64,000 nt of DNA from a virus: positions 54,569 through 118,568 of IMG/VR virus record IMGVR_UViG_3300007511_001544. One strand, given 5' to 3'. Position numbers and translations under genes: made by a program. Each line of letters opens with the position of its first letter. The first letter of the stretch is position 1. Positions 1-8,900 of this stretch are shown in pieces. The notes beneath the pieces are model-generated. The model was not told where the DNA came from and did no database searches. It saw only the letters and a program-made list of their open reading frames with translations.

Positions 1-313
1 CTAATCTTTCATAGGTTTCATCTAAATTTTTTACTGTCATCGCAAAATGAGAACATCCGATTCTGGTTATTGGTCGGCTCATATCAGGCTCTTCTGGGTG
101 TGTTTCGTACCAGAGAAGTTCTACCATATCATCATTCTCTAGCGTCATTTTTATTGTGCGAACCCTGACGTTCTTGAGGGCAGAAAAATTATCAATATAA
201 TCTCCCGACTCCATCATATCCTTCTTGATTCTAAATCCCAAAAGGTTAGTGTAGAAATCTATTGACTTCTCTGCGTCACTAACAACAATACCAGTGTGTC
301 GTATATTAAGCAT
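1..313 (-). CDS. VOC (glyoxalase/bleomycin-resistance fold) protein, truncated by window edge
   Basis: The reverse strand reads from an ATG at 313 to the window edge with no stop, giving 104 residues. The start, with H6 in NIRHTGIVVSDAEKSIDFY followed by a FY-x-LLGF turn, is typical of the vicinal oxygen chelate fold. That fold binds a metal and includes glyoxalases and sugar or antibiotic-modifying enzymes. The ATG lies inside the end of the upstream methyltransferase gene, so the two are co-transcribed. The substrate cannot be told. In this glycan block a sugar-related role is possible, but that is inference. Confidence 0.75.
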   Translation of the reverse strand, partial: MLNIRHTGIVVSDAEKSIDFYTNLLGFRIKKDMMESGDYIDNFSALKNVRVRTIKMTLENDDMVELLWYETHPEEPDMSRPITRIGCSHFAMTVKNLDETYERL

Positions 314-1097
314 TCTTTTCACCAATCACAATAAATTCATCTTCTAATAAGTCGTCATCCTTATTCCAGCTTTCAAATATTTGGATATTATCAAATCCAG
401 CTAAGAACAGTAAATGAAGTATATCAGAGCGTTGATAATTTTTTAATACCACATTACTTTTTGATGTCTCTGAGAGGTTTCTCTTTATGAATGTTTTATT
501 CAAGGTTAGGTGATTATTCTTTAGGTTACAGTCCCAAAGAAGATATTGCCAAGGATCTGGTTCTTTAAATTCTTGCCATGTTTTTATTTTTCCGTCTTCC
601 ATTTTATTAACAAGTCTTTCGTGACAGTCAAGCTCTAATACTACTTTGCCACCGTTTTTTAAGCGACCATAAATCGACTTTAGAATTTTTAAATCGCCCT
701 CTGATTCAATTGGTTCCAAAAACTGAAAGGCTAGATCTACACAATAAACGAGATCAAAAGTTGGTAATCTGTCAAACCTTGTTTTTAAAATGTCCTCTTT
801 GATGTTATGAACATTTTCAATCCCCAAATCCCGTTTCCACTCATCGGCGAACCTATTTCTGCTTTTACTCACCTCAAATCCATACCCTTCATCTAGCATG
901 TTTTCTATTTCTAGGGCGTATAAGAATTTTGAGTTTCCGGACCCTATCTCAAGCACTCTTAACTTTTTGTCAAAGTTGTTTTTTATGAAAGAGATATTCT
1001 TCCGAACTCCCTTCAATTTTGAGGCTCGATAAACAGAGATGTTCTCTTTAGAATCAAAAACCTCATGGTCGTCATAAGCCAAAAGATTCGGGTGCAT
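306..1097 (-). CDS. Class I SAM-dependent methyltransferase
   Basis: A 263-residue protein with the SAM-binding motif VLEIGSGNSKFLYALE in its first quarter, followed by an acidic strand end and a FDLVYCVD post-I motif. I chose the ATG at 1097, which forms TAATG with the stop of the upstream aminotransferase and has AAAGGA about 8 bases ahead. An in-frame start at 1118 would add seven residues (MHPKEPV). It lies at the distal end of the glycan operon, so methylation of a sugar or a glycan end is plausible. The substrate is unknown. Confidence 0.8.
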   Translation of the reverse strand: MHPNLLAYDDHEVFDSKENISVYRASKLKGVRKNISFIKNNFDKKLRVLEIGSGNSKFLYALEIENMLDEGYGFEVSKSRNRFADEWKRDLGIENVHNIKEDILKTRFDRLPTFDLVYCVDLAFQFLEPIESEGDLKILKSIYGRLKNGGKVVLELDCHERLVNKMEDGKIKTWQEFKEPDPWQYLLWDCNLKNNHLTLNKTFIKRNLSETSKSNVVLKNYQRSDILHLLFLAGFDNIQIFESWNKDDDLLEDEFIVIGEKNA

Positions 1098-2356
1098 TAC
1101 TGGTTCCTTTGGATGCACTCTTCTATAACATCAAAAGCTTCATGAATAGCATCTACTGGTATCGTTAGTGGTGGACCAAGCTTAATTGATTCTCTAAATG
1201 TGCAAACAGGAAGCACTCCATGCTCAATACAGTCAAACACTATTTTGTTTGTTCTTTCTGTTGTGTCAAATACAATACCTGCGACGATGCCCCTGGCGTT
1301 GATAGCCTCCACGCATTGATATTTTAACAGGTCTTGACTTCTTCTCTCAAATGCGTTAACTCTTTCTTTTAATTCCCTTTGAAACTCTTCGTCGGTTAAT
1401 ATATCAAGGTTTGCCAAGCAAGCAGCAGACCCTAGCGCATTACCAGCATGAGTTCCGCTCAAGTTTGCGTTTAAATCAACATCAATAATCTCCTCTGTAC
1501 CAAGGACAGCAGCCATCGGCAAAGAGGATGAAATACCCTTCCCTAAACATATCAGATCAGGCTTGATGTTTTCTCCATAAGTCATATAGCCGTACATTTT
1601 ACCCATGCGGTAAAACCCTGCCTGAACTTCATCAAAACAAATAAGGGCTCCGTTATCTCTGGCAAATTTATAGAGCGCCTGGATATATTGAGGAGGGTAC
1701 ATCCACGCTGCCCACCCTTGGTATGTTTCAATCATAAATGCAGCAATATTAGCGGGATCTCCCAATATTGTGGGATCAAACTCGGCACCCTGGTCTGTCG
1801 GGAAATCTATAAATATAACATCGTCATCAACTACCGAAGACCAATCTGCTGCCCCCTTTGATCCGCACACTAAAGCAGACCCAAGAACCCGCCCGTGGTA
1901 ACTTCCATTGAAAGTAACAATATATTTCTTGTTGTTTTTCTTTGCCCATAACTTGATCAGTTTATAGGCTACGTCCGTGGCTTCTGAGCCTGTATTCATC
2001 AGGATGGTTTTATCAAAATGATCTGGGGAGCTATCCAAAAGCTTTTCGACAAACTGCTGTCTTATCTCCGTTATATATTGATAAGCGAAAATAAGGTTTT
2101 TATCCAGTTGGTTCTGAATAGCTTCTTTAATCTTTGGGTTGGAGTGTCCTGCGTTTGCCGCAAAGATGCCGGCAGTCATATCAATCCATTTATTACCCTG
2201 CTTGTCGAAAACGTTATAGTCGATAGCACTATCCCAAACGACAGGGACTTGGTGTCCGTTGGCTTTTGTTTCTAACTCGTGGCGGCGGTCATTGAGTTCT
2301 GTTTCTTCTAGCTTATATCCAGCATTAATTTTTCTATGTTTTGTCTCAATGCTCAT
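1097..2356 (-). CDS. Class III PLP-dependent aminotransferase
   Basis: A 419-residue protein of the fold-type I, class III family (glutamate-1-semialdehyde, ornithine and similar aminotransferases). The PLP-site aspartate is in the ICFDEVQAGF motif (D242) and the Schiff-base lysine is in LICLGKGISSS (K273). GSEATDVAYKL (about 123-133) contacts the PLP phosphate. It overlaps the NeuA-like gene by 11 bases and precedes the methyltransferase. In this block it probably aminates a keto intermediate of the glycan precursor. No semialdehyde pathway is visible nearby, so the substrate is open. Confidence 0.88.
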   Translation of the reverse strand: MSIETKHRKINAGYKLEETELNDRRHELETKANGHQVPVVWDSAIDYNVFDKQGNKWIDMTAGIFAANAGHSNPKIKEAIQNQLDKNLIFAYQYITEIRQQFVEKLLDSSPDHFDKTILMNTGSEATDVAYKLIKLWAKKNNKKYIVTFNGSYHGRVLGSALVCGSKGAADWSSVVDDDVIFIDFPTDQGAEFDPTILGDPANIAAFMIETYQGWAAWMYPPQYIQALYKFARDNGALICFDEVQAGFYRMGKMYGYMTYGENIKPDLICLGKGISSSLPMAAVLGTEEIIDVDLNANLSGTHAGNALGSAACLANLDILTDEEFQRELKERVNAFERRSQDLLKYQCVEAINARGIVAGIVFDTTERTNKIVFDCIEHGVLPVCTFRESIKLGPPLTIPVDAIHEAFDVIEECIQRNQ

Positions 2357-3071
2357 TTTTTAATTCACCCAATAAAACATGACCCTTTGAATTAAGTTGA
2401 CTCTCAAGAAGTTCGAATTGAAATGGTGTATCAACCTCTATGACAAACTCCGTCACAATGGGCAAAATGTTATCTCCGAACGTATCGCCAACATCAAGAG
2501 TGGCTCTTTTAACAATATCCAAATACCCATTTGGTTGATATGCTTTCGGAAATATTTGTCTCGGTAAGTTTGTGTAGTTTTTTATCCCATCGAAATCATC
2601 AAAAAAACCACGGCAATAACCATTTTTGTCTATTTGGAACATCTTGTGCGGCGATTCTGGCAATTCATGCATGGACCGAACCCCCGTTGAGCACAATATT
2701 TTTGTATGAAAATATTCTCTAATATTCTCATCAATAAATTTTGGATCTCTCAAGGGCGTTGTTGGTCTAATGTATGCAACATCTGCATCGCCAGTTACAT
2801 CAAAATAGTGTTTAATGACTTCCATGTCCCTCGACTTGTCGGTTGCCAATTCAGCGGGTCGCATAAATGGCACTTCTGCTCCGTATTTCAGCGCCACCTC
2901 GGCTATTTCTTCATCATCGGTAGATACTATAATTCTACCAATCATATCCGACATTTTACAAGCGATTATAGAATAGGCTATTAGAGGATGCCCATGTAAT
3001 AGCTTTATATTCTTTTTGTGTATTCCCTTGCTTCCACCTCTTGCAGGAATGAGGGCAGAAATTTGTCTCAC
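2346..3071 (-). CDS. neuA: CMP-nonulosonic acid cytidylyltransferase (NeuA-like)
   Basis: A 241-residue nucleotidyltransferase. Residues 4-14 (ISALIPARGGS, then KGIHKKN) match the CTP-binding signature of CMP-sialate synthetases, and HPLIAYSI follows as in that family. The enzyme activates a nine-carbon keto-acid sugar with CTP. The start is GTG at 3071, overlapping the NeuB stop as GTGA. Its place directly after NeuB supports nonulosonic acid activation. Which acid (sialic, legionaminic or other) cannot be told. Confidence 0.85.
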   Translation of the reverse strand: MRQISALIPARGGSKGIHKKNIKLLHGHPLIAYSIIACKMSDMIGRIIVSTDDEEIAEVALKYGAEVPFMRPAELATDKSRDMEVIKHYFDVTGDADVAYIRPTTPLRDPKFIDENIREYFHTKILCSTGVRSMHELPESPHKMFQIDKNGYCRGFFDDFDGIKNYTNLPRQIFPKAYQPNGYLDIVKRATLDVGDTFGDNILPIVTEFVIEVDTPFQFELLESQLNSKGHVLLGELKNEH

Positions 3072-3904
3072 AGGGTGTCAAACTTTCTGAGTTTTTCGGC
3101 AATGTCCACCTCTGTCCTCATCACTCTTTTTTCCGGTGAGCCCATAGATTTTGTAATATCTCTGACATACTCCATCAATTTATTCAGTCCTCCAATTTCC
3201 AGAGAAGCTGACTGATCCGATCCATACATTGCTCTATCAAGTGTGATGTGGCGCTCAAGAGATGAGGCACCCATAGCAACTGCCGCACAACTAACGATAA
3301 CACCACTCTCATGACCACTATATCCAACGTTACAATTATAGCGTTCCTGAAGAGTGTGCATAACCTTTAAATTTGCATCTTCGACCGGCATTGGGTAGGT
3401 ACTATTGCAGTGCATGAGTTCATACGAACAATCAGCGTCCTCAAAGATCTGTACAGCCTTATCAATCTGTTCCAGGGTGCTCATTCCAGTCGAAATGAAC
3501 GTATGTTTCTTCTCCGAAGCAATCGTTTTTAACAATTCTCTATGTGTCAACATTGCTGACGCCACTTTATTATATTTGCAATCAAACTGACGTAGAAACT
3601 TCTGACTTTCTACATCCCATGCAGATGCAAGCCACTCGATGCCCGCATTTTTACAATATTGATCGATCTCTTGGTAATCTTCCTTGGTAAACTCCAGTCC
3701 ATATTTTTGTTGACGGTTTGTAGTTCCCCACGGACTCTCCCTCGGCTTGTCTAACTCCTCCTTGGTGTATACAACATCCACCGTTCTCTTTTGAAACTTA
3801 ACAGCATCACAGCCAGCCTCGACGGCGGCATCAATTAGCTGCTTCGCAATATCAAGACTCCCGTTGTGGTTAATTCCAACCTCAGCAATCACAAAAACAC
3901 TCAT
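3068..3904 (-). CDS. neuB: N-acetylneuraminate synthase family protein (NeuB-like, no SAF domain)
   Basis: A 278-residue TIM-barrel synthase. It opens with the family signature FVIAEVGINHNG and then AVKFQKR; GYSGHESGV and LERHITLDR occur further on. The family condenses phosphoenolpyruvate with a six-carbon amino sugar to make a nonulosonic acid. Usual members are near 340-350 residues and end in an antifreeze-like SAF domain. This one stops after the barrel, so the SAF domain is missing. ATG at 3904 overlaps the upstream stop by four bases. The reaction is likely; the exact sugar is not known. Confidence 0.85.
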   Translation of the reverse strand: MSVFVIAEVGINHNGSLDIAKQLIDAAVEAGCDAVKFQKRTVDVVYTKEELDKPRESPWGTTNRQQKYGLEFTKEDYQEIDQYCKNAGIEWLASAWDVESQKFLRQFDCKYNKVASAMLTHRELLKTIASEKKHTFISTGMSTLEQIDKAVQIFEDADCSYELMHCNSTYPMPVEDANLKVMHTLQERYNCNVGYSGHESGVIVSCAAVAMGASSLERHITLDRAMYGSDQSASLEIGGLNKLMEYVRDITKSMGSPEKRVMRTEVDIAEKLRKFDTL

Positions 3905-4839
3905 AGACCTAAGTCTCCTTTCTTAAACACATCATACCATGCGTTTTTATTAAGGTTAATAATTTCTATACCATTTAAATCTGCACTCTCACGCAAAATC
4001 CTCATATCATCTGTTAGAAATTCTTGGAAGACGTGACGCCAGTGTCCAACGTTACCTGGGTTAGGAACATAATAGGGCTTGTCGGCACCTTCAGCATACC
4101 CAAGCGTATAGTCTAAATCAAGTCCGGTAACATATATTGGATTACACCCCATCATAACAGCAAACATAACACAAAACAATCCTACCGTCTGTCCAACGCC
4201 CATATGTTGGGGGTGTCCAGTTATCTCTTGTAATTTTTCTTGTATAGTTGTTTCCTGCATCAAATGACAACACTTTCCAAAGCGTGACCAGCCGCCCGCA
4301 ACGACCCCATGTACCTGAGCACAGTGTGGGTTTACACTTCTTGTATCTGGGAGTTGCCACATTTGGGCATTATTCCCGTACATTCTAAAATCTAGATTCC
4401 TGTTTTCATCGTGATATTTTTTAAAGTTTTTCAAAATGTCCAGACACTTATGTCCTTTAAAGTGTCTATTATCGAACGGAAGATAATCACACTTTAAGTT
4501 CTTATCTACAAAATCTGGATCTGTCAAATCGGCTGTTCTGTTATATAATAGAGGTACCCCCTGAGTATTAAAAACATCTGGTGGGTATCCTCTCATTTTC
4601 CAAATGTTCTCGTTTAATACTGAGTCCCTAATATTAAGCTCGGCATTGGAAATTACCCAATAATCTGGCTTTTCTTTAAAGAAATCAAACCACTCATTTA
4701 CAGAAATTCTTATTATTTTATCCTGTTTTTGGAGGTTTTGAATTTCATCTATGTGTGGTGATAAACTGGGTCCATGGAGAGCAACCACACACGGCTTTCC
4801 TTTGTGTTTATTAATAATATCTTTGTAATCTAATCTCAT
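3901..4839 (-). CDS. DUF115/GT42-like putative nonulosonic-acid transferase
   Basis: A 312-residue protein that begins with a Rossmann-like strand and GPSLSPHIDEI. RISVNEWFDFF follows, and GVGQTVGLFCVMFAVMMGC-NPIYVTGLDLDYT lies in the second half. This layout (GPSL, then late TGLDLDYT) resembles the CMP-sialate-using GT42 sialyltransferases and the DUF115/Maf flagellin glycosyltransferases. Its position directly upstream of neuB and neuA fits a transferase for the CMP-activated sugar. The family call is by pattern memory, so confidence is moderate. Confidence 0.55.
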   Translation of the reverse strand: MRLDYKDIINKHKGKPCVVALHGPSLSPHIDEIQNLQKQDKIIRISVNEWFDFFKEKPDYWVISNAELNIRDSVLNENIWKMRGYPPDVFNTQGVPLLYNRTADLTDPDFVDKNLKCDYLPFDNRHFKGHKCLDILKNFKKYHDENRNLDFRMYGNNAQMWQLPDTRSVNPHCAQVHGVVAGGWSRFGKCCHLMQETTIQEKLQEITGHPQHMGVGQTVGLFCVMFAVMMGCNPIYVTGLDLDYTLGYAEGADKPYYVPNPGNVGHWRHVFQEFLTDDMRILRESADLNGIEIINLNKNAWYDVFKKGDLGL

Positions 4840-4843
4840 TTTC

Positions 4844-5794
4844 TTACCATATAAAATTTTTCTTATAAAAAGAAACTATTTCGTCTATTTCTTCATCAAA
4901 TATCTTCTTAGGTGTCCAACCAAGAGATCTTATTTTGTTGTCATCTAAACAATATCTCATATCCTGACCTTCTCTCTCATATGAATAATCAACATACTTT
5001 TCCCAGTCGTCATCTGTTCCATAGAATGACTTGATAATCTTTCGGACAGTTTCTGCGTTTGTTTGCTCAAAATCGCCGGCAATGTTGAAAATATCATTTG
5101 TTACCCCAGAATCAATAAGAGTCATGATTGCTTCAGCCGTGTCATCTGCGTGAAGCCAGTTCCTTACAGGTGTTCCGTTGTTGTGGAGCCAAATCTTCCT
5201 GTCACGCAACAGATTCTTCACACTGAGAGGTATAAGCTTTTCTGGATATTGTCTCATACCGTAATTGTTTGTTGGTCTGGCTATCAAATATTTAATACCA
5301 TAAGTTCTTGCCCAGGCAAAGACCAGCATATCTGCTGCTGCTTTGGCTGCCGAATATGGATTGCTTGGGTGTAACAAGTCTGTCTCTTTGTGAGACCCTT
5401 CTTCTATATCTCCGTAAACCTCGTCAGTACTTACATGTAAAAAGATTGGTCTCTCTCCACAGTTTATTGGTTTAAACCTAACTAAGTCTAAAAGGTTTTT
5501 TGTACCCACGATGTTAGTGTTTATAAATTCATCGCTGTTTATAATACTGTTACCAACATGTGATTCTGCTGCAAAGTTGACAACATAATCGCAATCGTAT
5601 AAAACATCCAGATCTTTAATATCTTCCTGTTTAAACCTAAAGTTTTCATAAGTCTGGAACTCTTTTAGAATTTTTGTATTTGCGGCGTAAGTAACTTTAT
5701 CTACACCATAAACCATCCATCCTCTTTCTAGGCACTTTTTCGTAAAATACGATGGAATAAAACCAAGACAACCAGTAATATATACTATTTTCAT
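4844..5794 (-). CDS. NAD-dependent nucleotide-sugar 4,6-dehydratase/epimerase
   Basis: A 316-residue extended short-chain dehydrogenase. It has TGCLGFIPSYF for NAD at the N-terminus, STDEVYGD with the catalytic aspartate-glutamate pair, and YSAAKAA giving the Tyr-x3-Lys dyad. These match dTDP- or CDP-glucose 4,6-dehydratases. ATG at 5794 sits one base after the upstream stop with GAGAGGG ahead; a longer in-frame reading would overlap the E1 gene. Next to the E1-type 3-dehydrase it most likely makes the 4-keto-6-deoxy sugar that E1 uses. The nucleotide (CDP or dTDP) cannot be read. Confidence 0.85.
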   Translation of the reverse strand: MKIVYITGCLGFIPSYFTKKCLERGWMVYGVDKVTYAANTKILKEFQTYENFRFKQEDIKDLDVLYDCDYVVNFAAESHVGNSIINSDEFINTNIVGTKNLLDLVRFKPINCGERPIFLHVSTDEVYGDIEEGSHKETDLLHPSNPYSAAKAAADMLVFAWARTYGIKYLIARPTNNYGMRQYPEKLIPLSVKNLLRDRKIWLHNNGTPVRNWLHADDTAEAIMTLIDSGVTNDIFNIAGDFEQTNAETVRKIIKSFYGTDDDWEKYVDYSYEREGQDMRYCLDDNKIRSLGWTPKKIFDEEIDEIVSFYKKNFIW

Positions 5795-5795
5795 A

Positions 5796-7139
5796 TTACA
5801 CCCTCTCGAAGAAGTTGTCAACAACTTTTTCAATATAATCCAACTTTTGGTCGGTTATCCCAATGAAGGTTCCCATAAAAAAAGTATCAACGGTAGCAAC
5901 GTGAGCGTTTGGAAATCTTTCTATAAGGTTTTCATATTTAGAAGCATATTCCTTATATGCTGGGTGGTATAAGCAGTTACCTGTGAAATATGATCTTGTC
6001 TGGATCTTGTGTTCTTCCAGATACTCAACCAAATCCTGTTTTGTGAACTTGTTGTTTTGTTTTACTGTCGTCATAAACCCAAACCAACAGGGATCTGATT
6101 TTGGAGTTGCAGTTGGAAGCATAAAATATTCGTTATATTTTGAAAATATTTCCTTGAGGCGAAGAAAGTTCTTGCGCCGAGCAGAATCCATTGATGGAAG
6201 TTTTTCTATTTGTTCAAGTCCTATTGCTGACTGAAGCTCTAATGGTTTTAGATTAAAGCCTACCTCATCAAACACATATCGATGATCATAAACAAAACTC
6301 TGATTGCCATCTCTTAACCACTCTCTAAATCTGTTTCCACAGGCTGTGCCGTCTGTAACATCTCCTGGCTTTTTCTCGTTGCAGTAACAAGCACGACCCC
6401 AATCTCTAAAGCTTGCCAGAACCCTTCGGATTCTTGGGTCATCTGTTGCTACAAAACCTCCTTCCCCCATTGTCATATGGTGCGCTGGATAAAACGAACA
6501 CGAAGAGGCATGGCCAAAAGACCCCAAAGGTTTTCCGTCATAAAAAGACCCCAAGGCATCGCACGAATCTTCTAGAAATATTAGATCATATTTCTCAACC
6601 AAACTCATAACCCTGTCCATATCTGGTGGGTTTCCTAAAACGTGAGCGAACATTAGTCCTTTTATGTCTTTGTCTGTTTCTAATAATCTTTCTACTTCGT
6701 CTAAATTTAGATTAAGAGATGGTAAGTCAACATCAACAAATACTGGCTCGAATCCTGCCTGAATAATAGGATTAATCGTAGTAGGGAAACAAACTACAGG
6801 CGTGATGATTTTACTCCCCTTTGGGAGGTGATATTTCTTCATAAACTTTTGCTTGCTTGTAAAGGCATGTACCATTACAAGATTAGCAGAACTGCCAGAA
6901 TTTGTCAGAATTCCGTACCTCTTGCCCAGGTGCGATGGAAATCTATTCTCAAATTCCCTAGATCTTTTTCCTATAACAAGCCATCCGTCCAGTAGTGTTT
7001 CTACGGCGGCCGCATACTCATCCGAAGAAAAATTAGGACCAGAATAATTAATCCAATCACCCTCCTCCCATGATTTTTTGAGGAGATTTTCTTCTGCGTA
7101 CTCTCTTACAAGTGAAAGTATCTCTTCTAGCTTATTCAC
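5796..7139 (-). CDS. rfbH: E1-type [2Fe-2S]/PMP CDP-4-keto-6-deoxyglucose 3-dehydrase (RfbH/DdhC-like)
   Basis: A 447-residue DegT/DnrJ-fold enzyme. Where aminotransferases carry the PLP lysine, this one has SFYPAHHMTMGEGG (His at 220-221), the hallmark of the E1 3-dehydrase group. Cysteines at 193, 251, 253 and 267 match the positions of the family's [2Fe-2S] ligands, with a slightly longer last spacing. E1 removes the C-3 hydroxyl of a CDP-4-keto-6-deoxyhexose with electrons from an E3 reductase; no E3 gene lies nearby. GTG at 7139 overlaps the upstream stop by eight bases. Strong assignment. Confidence 0.9.
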   Translation of the reverse strand: MNKLEEILSLVREYAEENLLKKSWEEGDWINYSGPNFSSDEYAAAVETLLDGWLVIGKRSREFENRFPSHLGKRYGILTNSGSSANLVMVHAFTSKQKFMKKYHLPKGSKIITPVVCFPTTINPIIQAGFEPVFVDVDLPSLNLNLDEVERLLETDKDIKGLMFAHVLGNPPDMDRVMSLVEKYDLIFLEDSCDALGSFYDGKPLGSFGHASSCSFYPAHHMTMGEGGFVATDDPRIRRVLASFRDWGRACYCNEKKPGDVTDGTACGNRFREWLRDGNQSFVYDHRYVFDEVGFNLKPLELQSAIGLEQIEKLPSMDSARRKNFLRLKEIFSKYNEYFMLPTATPKSDPCWFGFMTTVKQNNKFTKQDLVEYLEEHKIQTRSYFTGNCLYHPAYKEYASKYENLIERFPNAHVATVDTFFMGTFIGITDQKLDYIEKVVDNFFERV

Positions 7140-7962
7140 TTAATCTTTCCGTCAAATTTCTCAACCCTACAACAAGACCCTGTAGGTCAAGACCAAGAGT
7201 TTCCAATTTATCACTACACCCAGTATAGGTGTTTGCAAACCCATCTTCTTCTAATATTATATCAGAACTAGAATTTGTTAAAGTTACAATCTCTGCTGCT
7301 ATATTCCTTAATGTATGTTTTTCTTTGTAGCATATGTTGATATTTTCATAATCTTTCCCTGGATCATTTTCCAAATAGTGACGAACAACAGTTGCCACGT
7401 CATCTGATGAAACAAAATCCATCATCTTATTTTTATGAATTAATATTGGCTCTCCTTTTAAAGCCCTTAAAATGGAAGATTTTATAAACCTAGTTTTTGC
7501 TTCATGAAACCCAAAGCACCCGAACAACCTAAGATTATAAACATCAAACAATTTATCGCACTCACGGGCGATTATGTTTTTCGACATCCCATAATAATCA
7601 GAGGGTGTAAATGAGTAAATTCTGTTTTCTTGGTATTTGTATATATCAGCATTTTTTCCGAAAGCTGCCCCAGAACAGAAGTTGATTAGTTTTCCAAAAG
7701 AATGCCTGTTTGCTACCAAATTATTAAACATCGAAATGTTGTCAACAAAGGTTTGGAGAGTATCTGTTTCGTTTCTTCTGCCTCCGATTATGGCAGTGTG
7801 TACGACGGCATCAAACCTGTTTTGTTGCAAGAATATTCTTACAGACTGACTGTCCGTTAAGTTTACTTCTTTTCTTCCGGCACAAGTTATATCAAGATCG
7901 TCAAATTTCTCGTATAACTCTTTTGCTAAAAAACCGTTTCGCCCAGTTATTAGGACCTTCAT
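7132..7962 (-). CDS. NAD(P)-dependent sugar reductase/epimerase (RmlD-like)
   Basis: A 276-residue Rossmann-fold protein beginning MKVLITGRNGFLAKELYEKF, with an acidic-rich DAVVHTA segment, and YYGMSKNI giving Tyr-x3-Lys near residue 130. It resembles RmlD and GDP-fucose synthase reductases. After the ThDP enzyme it could reduce the acetyl side chain or the 4-keto group of the dideoxysugar, the role YerF plays in yersiniose synthesis. That role is inference from gene order. Confidence 0.8.
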   Translation of the reverse strand: MKVLITGRNGFLAKELYEKFDDLDITCAGRKEVNLTDSQSVRIFLQQNRFDAVVHTAIIGGRRNETDTLQTFVDNISMFNNLVANRHSFGKLINFCSGAAFGKNADIYKYQENRIYSFTPSDYYGMSKNIIARECDKLFDVYNLRLFGCFGFHEAKTRFIKSSILRALKGEPILIHKNKMMDFVSSDDVATVVRHYLENDPGKDYENINICYKEKHTLRNIAAEIVTLTNSSSDIILEEDGFANTYTGCSDKLETLGLDLQGLVVGLRNLTERLSE

Positions 7963-8897
7963 TTTTTATTATTGAAAATATCTTCTTTAGGGGTTACTGT
8001 GTTTGGAGTTGGACTATGGTTAGTTGGAAATCCTTGATCGGTTTCATACTTCCATTTTGCATTAGAAAGAAGTTTCTCAAGCTCCTCATCTTTAATTTCA
8101 TAGAAGTTTTCTTCTGAGGGAAACACTCCATTGCGAACTTCTTCGGCATATTGTTCCAAAGCCGTTTGAATAATGGCTCCAGCCTCGCAGTATCTCTTAA
8201 CAAACTTGGACTTAAACTCCCAAAATAACCCAACCAAGTCGTGCATAATAACAAGCTGACCATCCACCAAATCCCCAGCGCCAATACCATACACCGGGAT
8301 GCTCAACTCTTTCGCTACTGCTTGTGCTGATTCTCTTGGCATCGCCTCTAACAGAAGGAAGGCACATCCGGCCTCTTGTAGTTCGAGTGCTTGATTAAGA
8401 ATAATTTCTGTGCTCTCCGCAGTTTTTCCCTGAACTCTATAGCCACCTAACTTTGCTCTTGTGTGAGGGGTGAGACCTAAGTGACTCTGAACGAGAATTC
8501 CGGCATCAGCAATTGCTTTGATACGATCCACCATCGCTCCCTCGACTTTGACAGAATCCATGCCAGCCCGAATAAACCGACCAGCATTATGTACTGCTTC
8601 GCTGTTTGAAGCTTGATAAGACATGTAAGGCATGTCTCCCACCAGAAAAGCACTCTTGGCTCCACGGGCAACTGCTTCGGCGTGCAGAATCATAGCGTCC
8701 ATTGTAACTGGTATAGTTGTTTTATGACCCAAGGTGGTCATCCCTAAAGAATCGCCAACAAGTATCCCATCAACTCCCGCCTTGTCAGCGAGTAGTGCCT
8801 GTGGATAATCATAGGCGGTCACAAATACAGATTTCTTTTCTTGTCTCTTGTGCCTCCTTAGTGTTAAAATAGTTGTCTTTTTTGGGTCGGTTGCCAT
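7959..8897 (-). CDS. panB: Ketopantoate hydroxymethyltransferase family protein (PanB)
   Basis: A 312-residue TIM-barrel protein. DGILVGDSLGMTTLGH, VGDMPYMSY and GGYRVQGKT match the substrate and metal sites of PanB, which transfers a one-carbon unit from methylene-tetrahydrofolate to an alpha-keto acid. It is about 45 residues longer than usual at the C-terminus, with a low-complexity tail. No other pantothenate gene is present. It sits between the sugar reductase and the ThDP enzyme, so it may act on a keto intermediate of the glycan rather than in coenzyme A synthesis; this is inference. Confidence 0.88.
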   Translation of the reverse strand: MATDPKKTTILTLRRHKRQEKKSVFVTAYDYPQALLADKAGVDGILVGDSLGMTTLGHKTTIPVTMDAMILHAEAVARGAKSAFLVGDMPYMSYQASNSEAVHNAGRFIRAGMDSVKVEGAMVDRIKAIADAGILVQSHLGLTPHTRAKLGGYRVQGKTAESTEIILNQALELQEAGCAFLLLEAMPRESAQAVAKELSIPVYGIGAGDLVDGQLVIMHDLVGLFWEFKSKFVKRYCEAGAIIQTALEQYAEEVRNGVFPSEENFYEIKDEELEKLLSNAKWKYETDQGFPTNHSPTPNTVTPKEDIFNNKK

Positions 8898-8900
8898 TTT

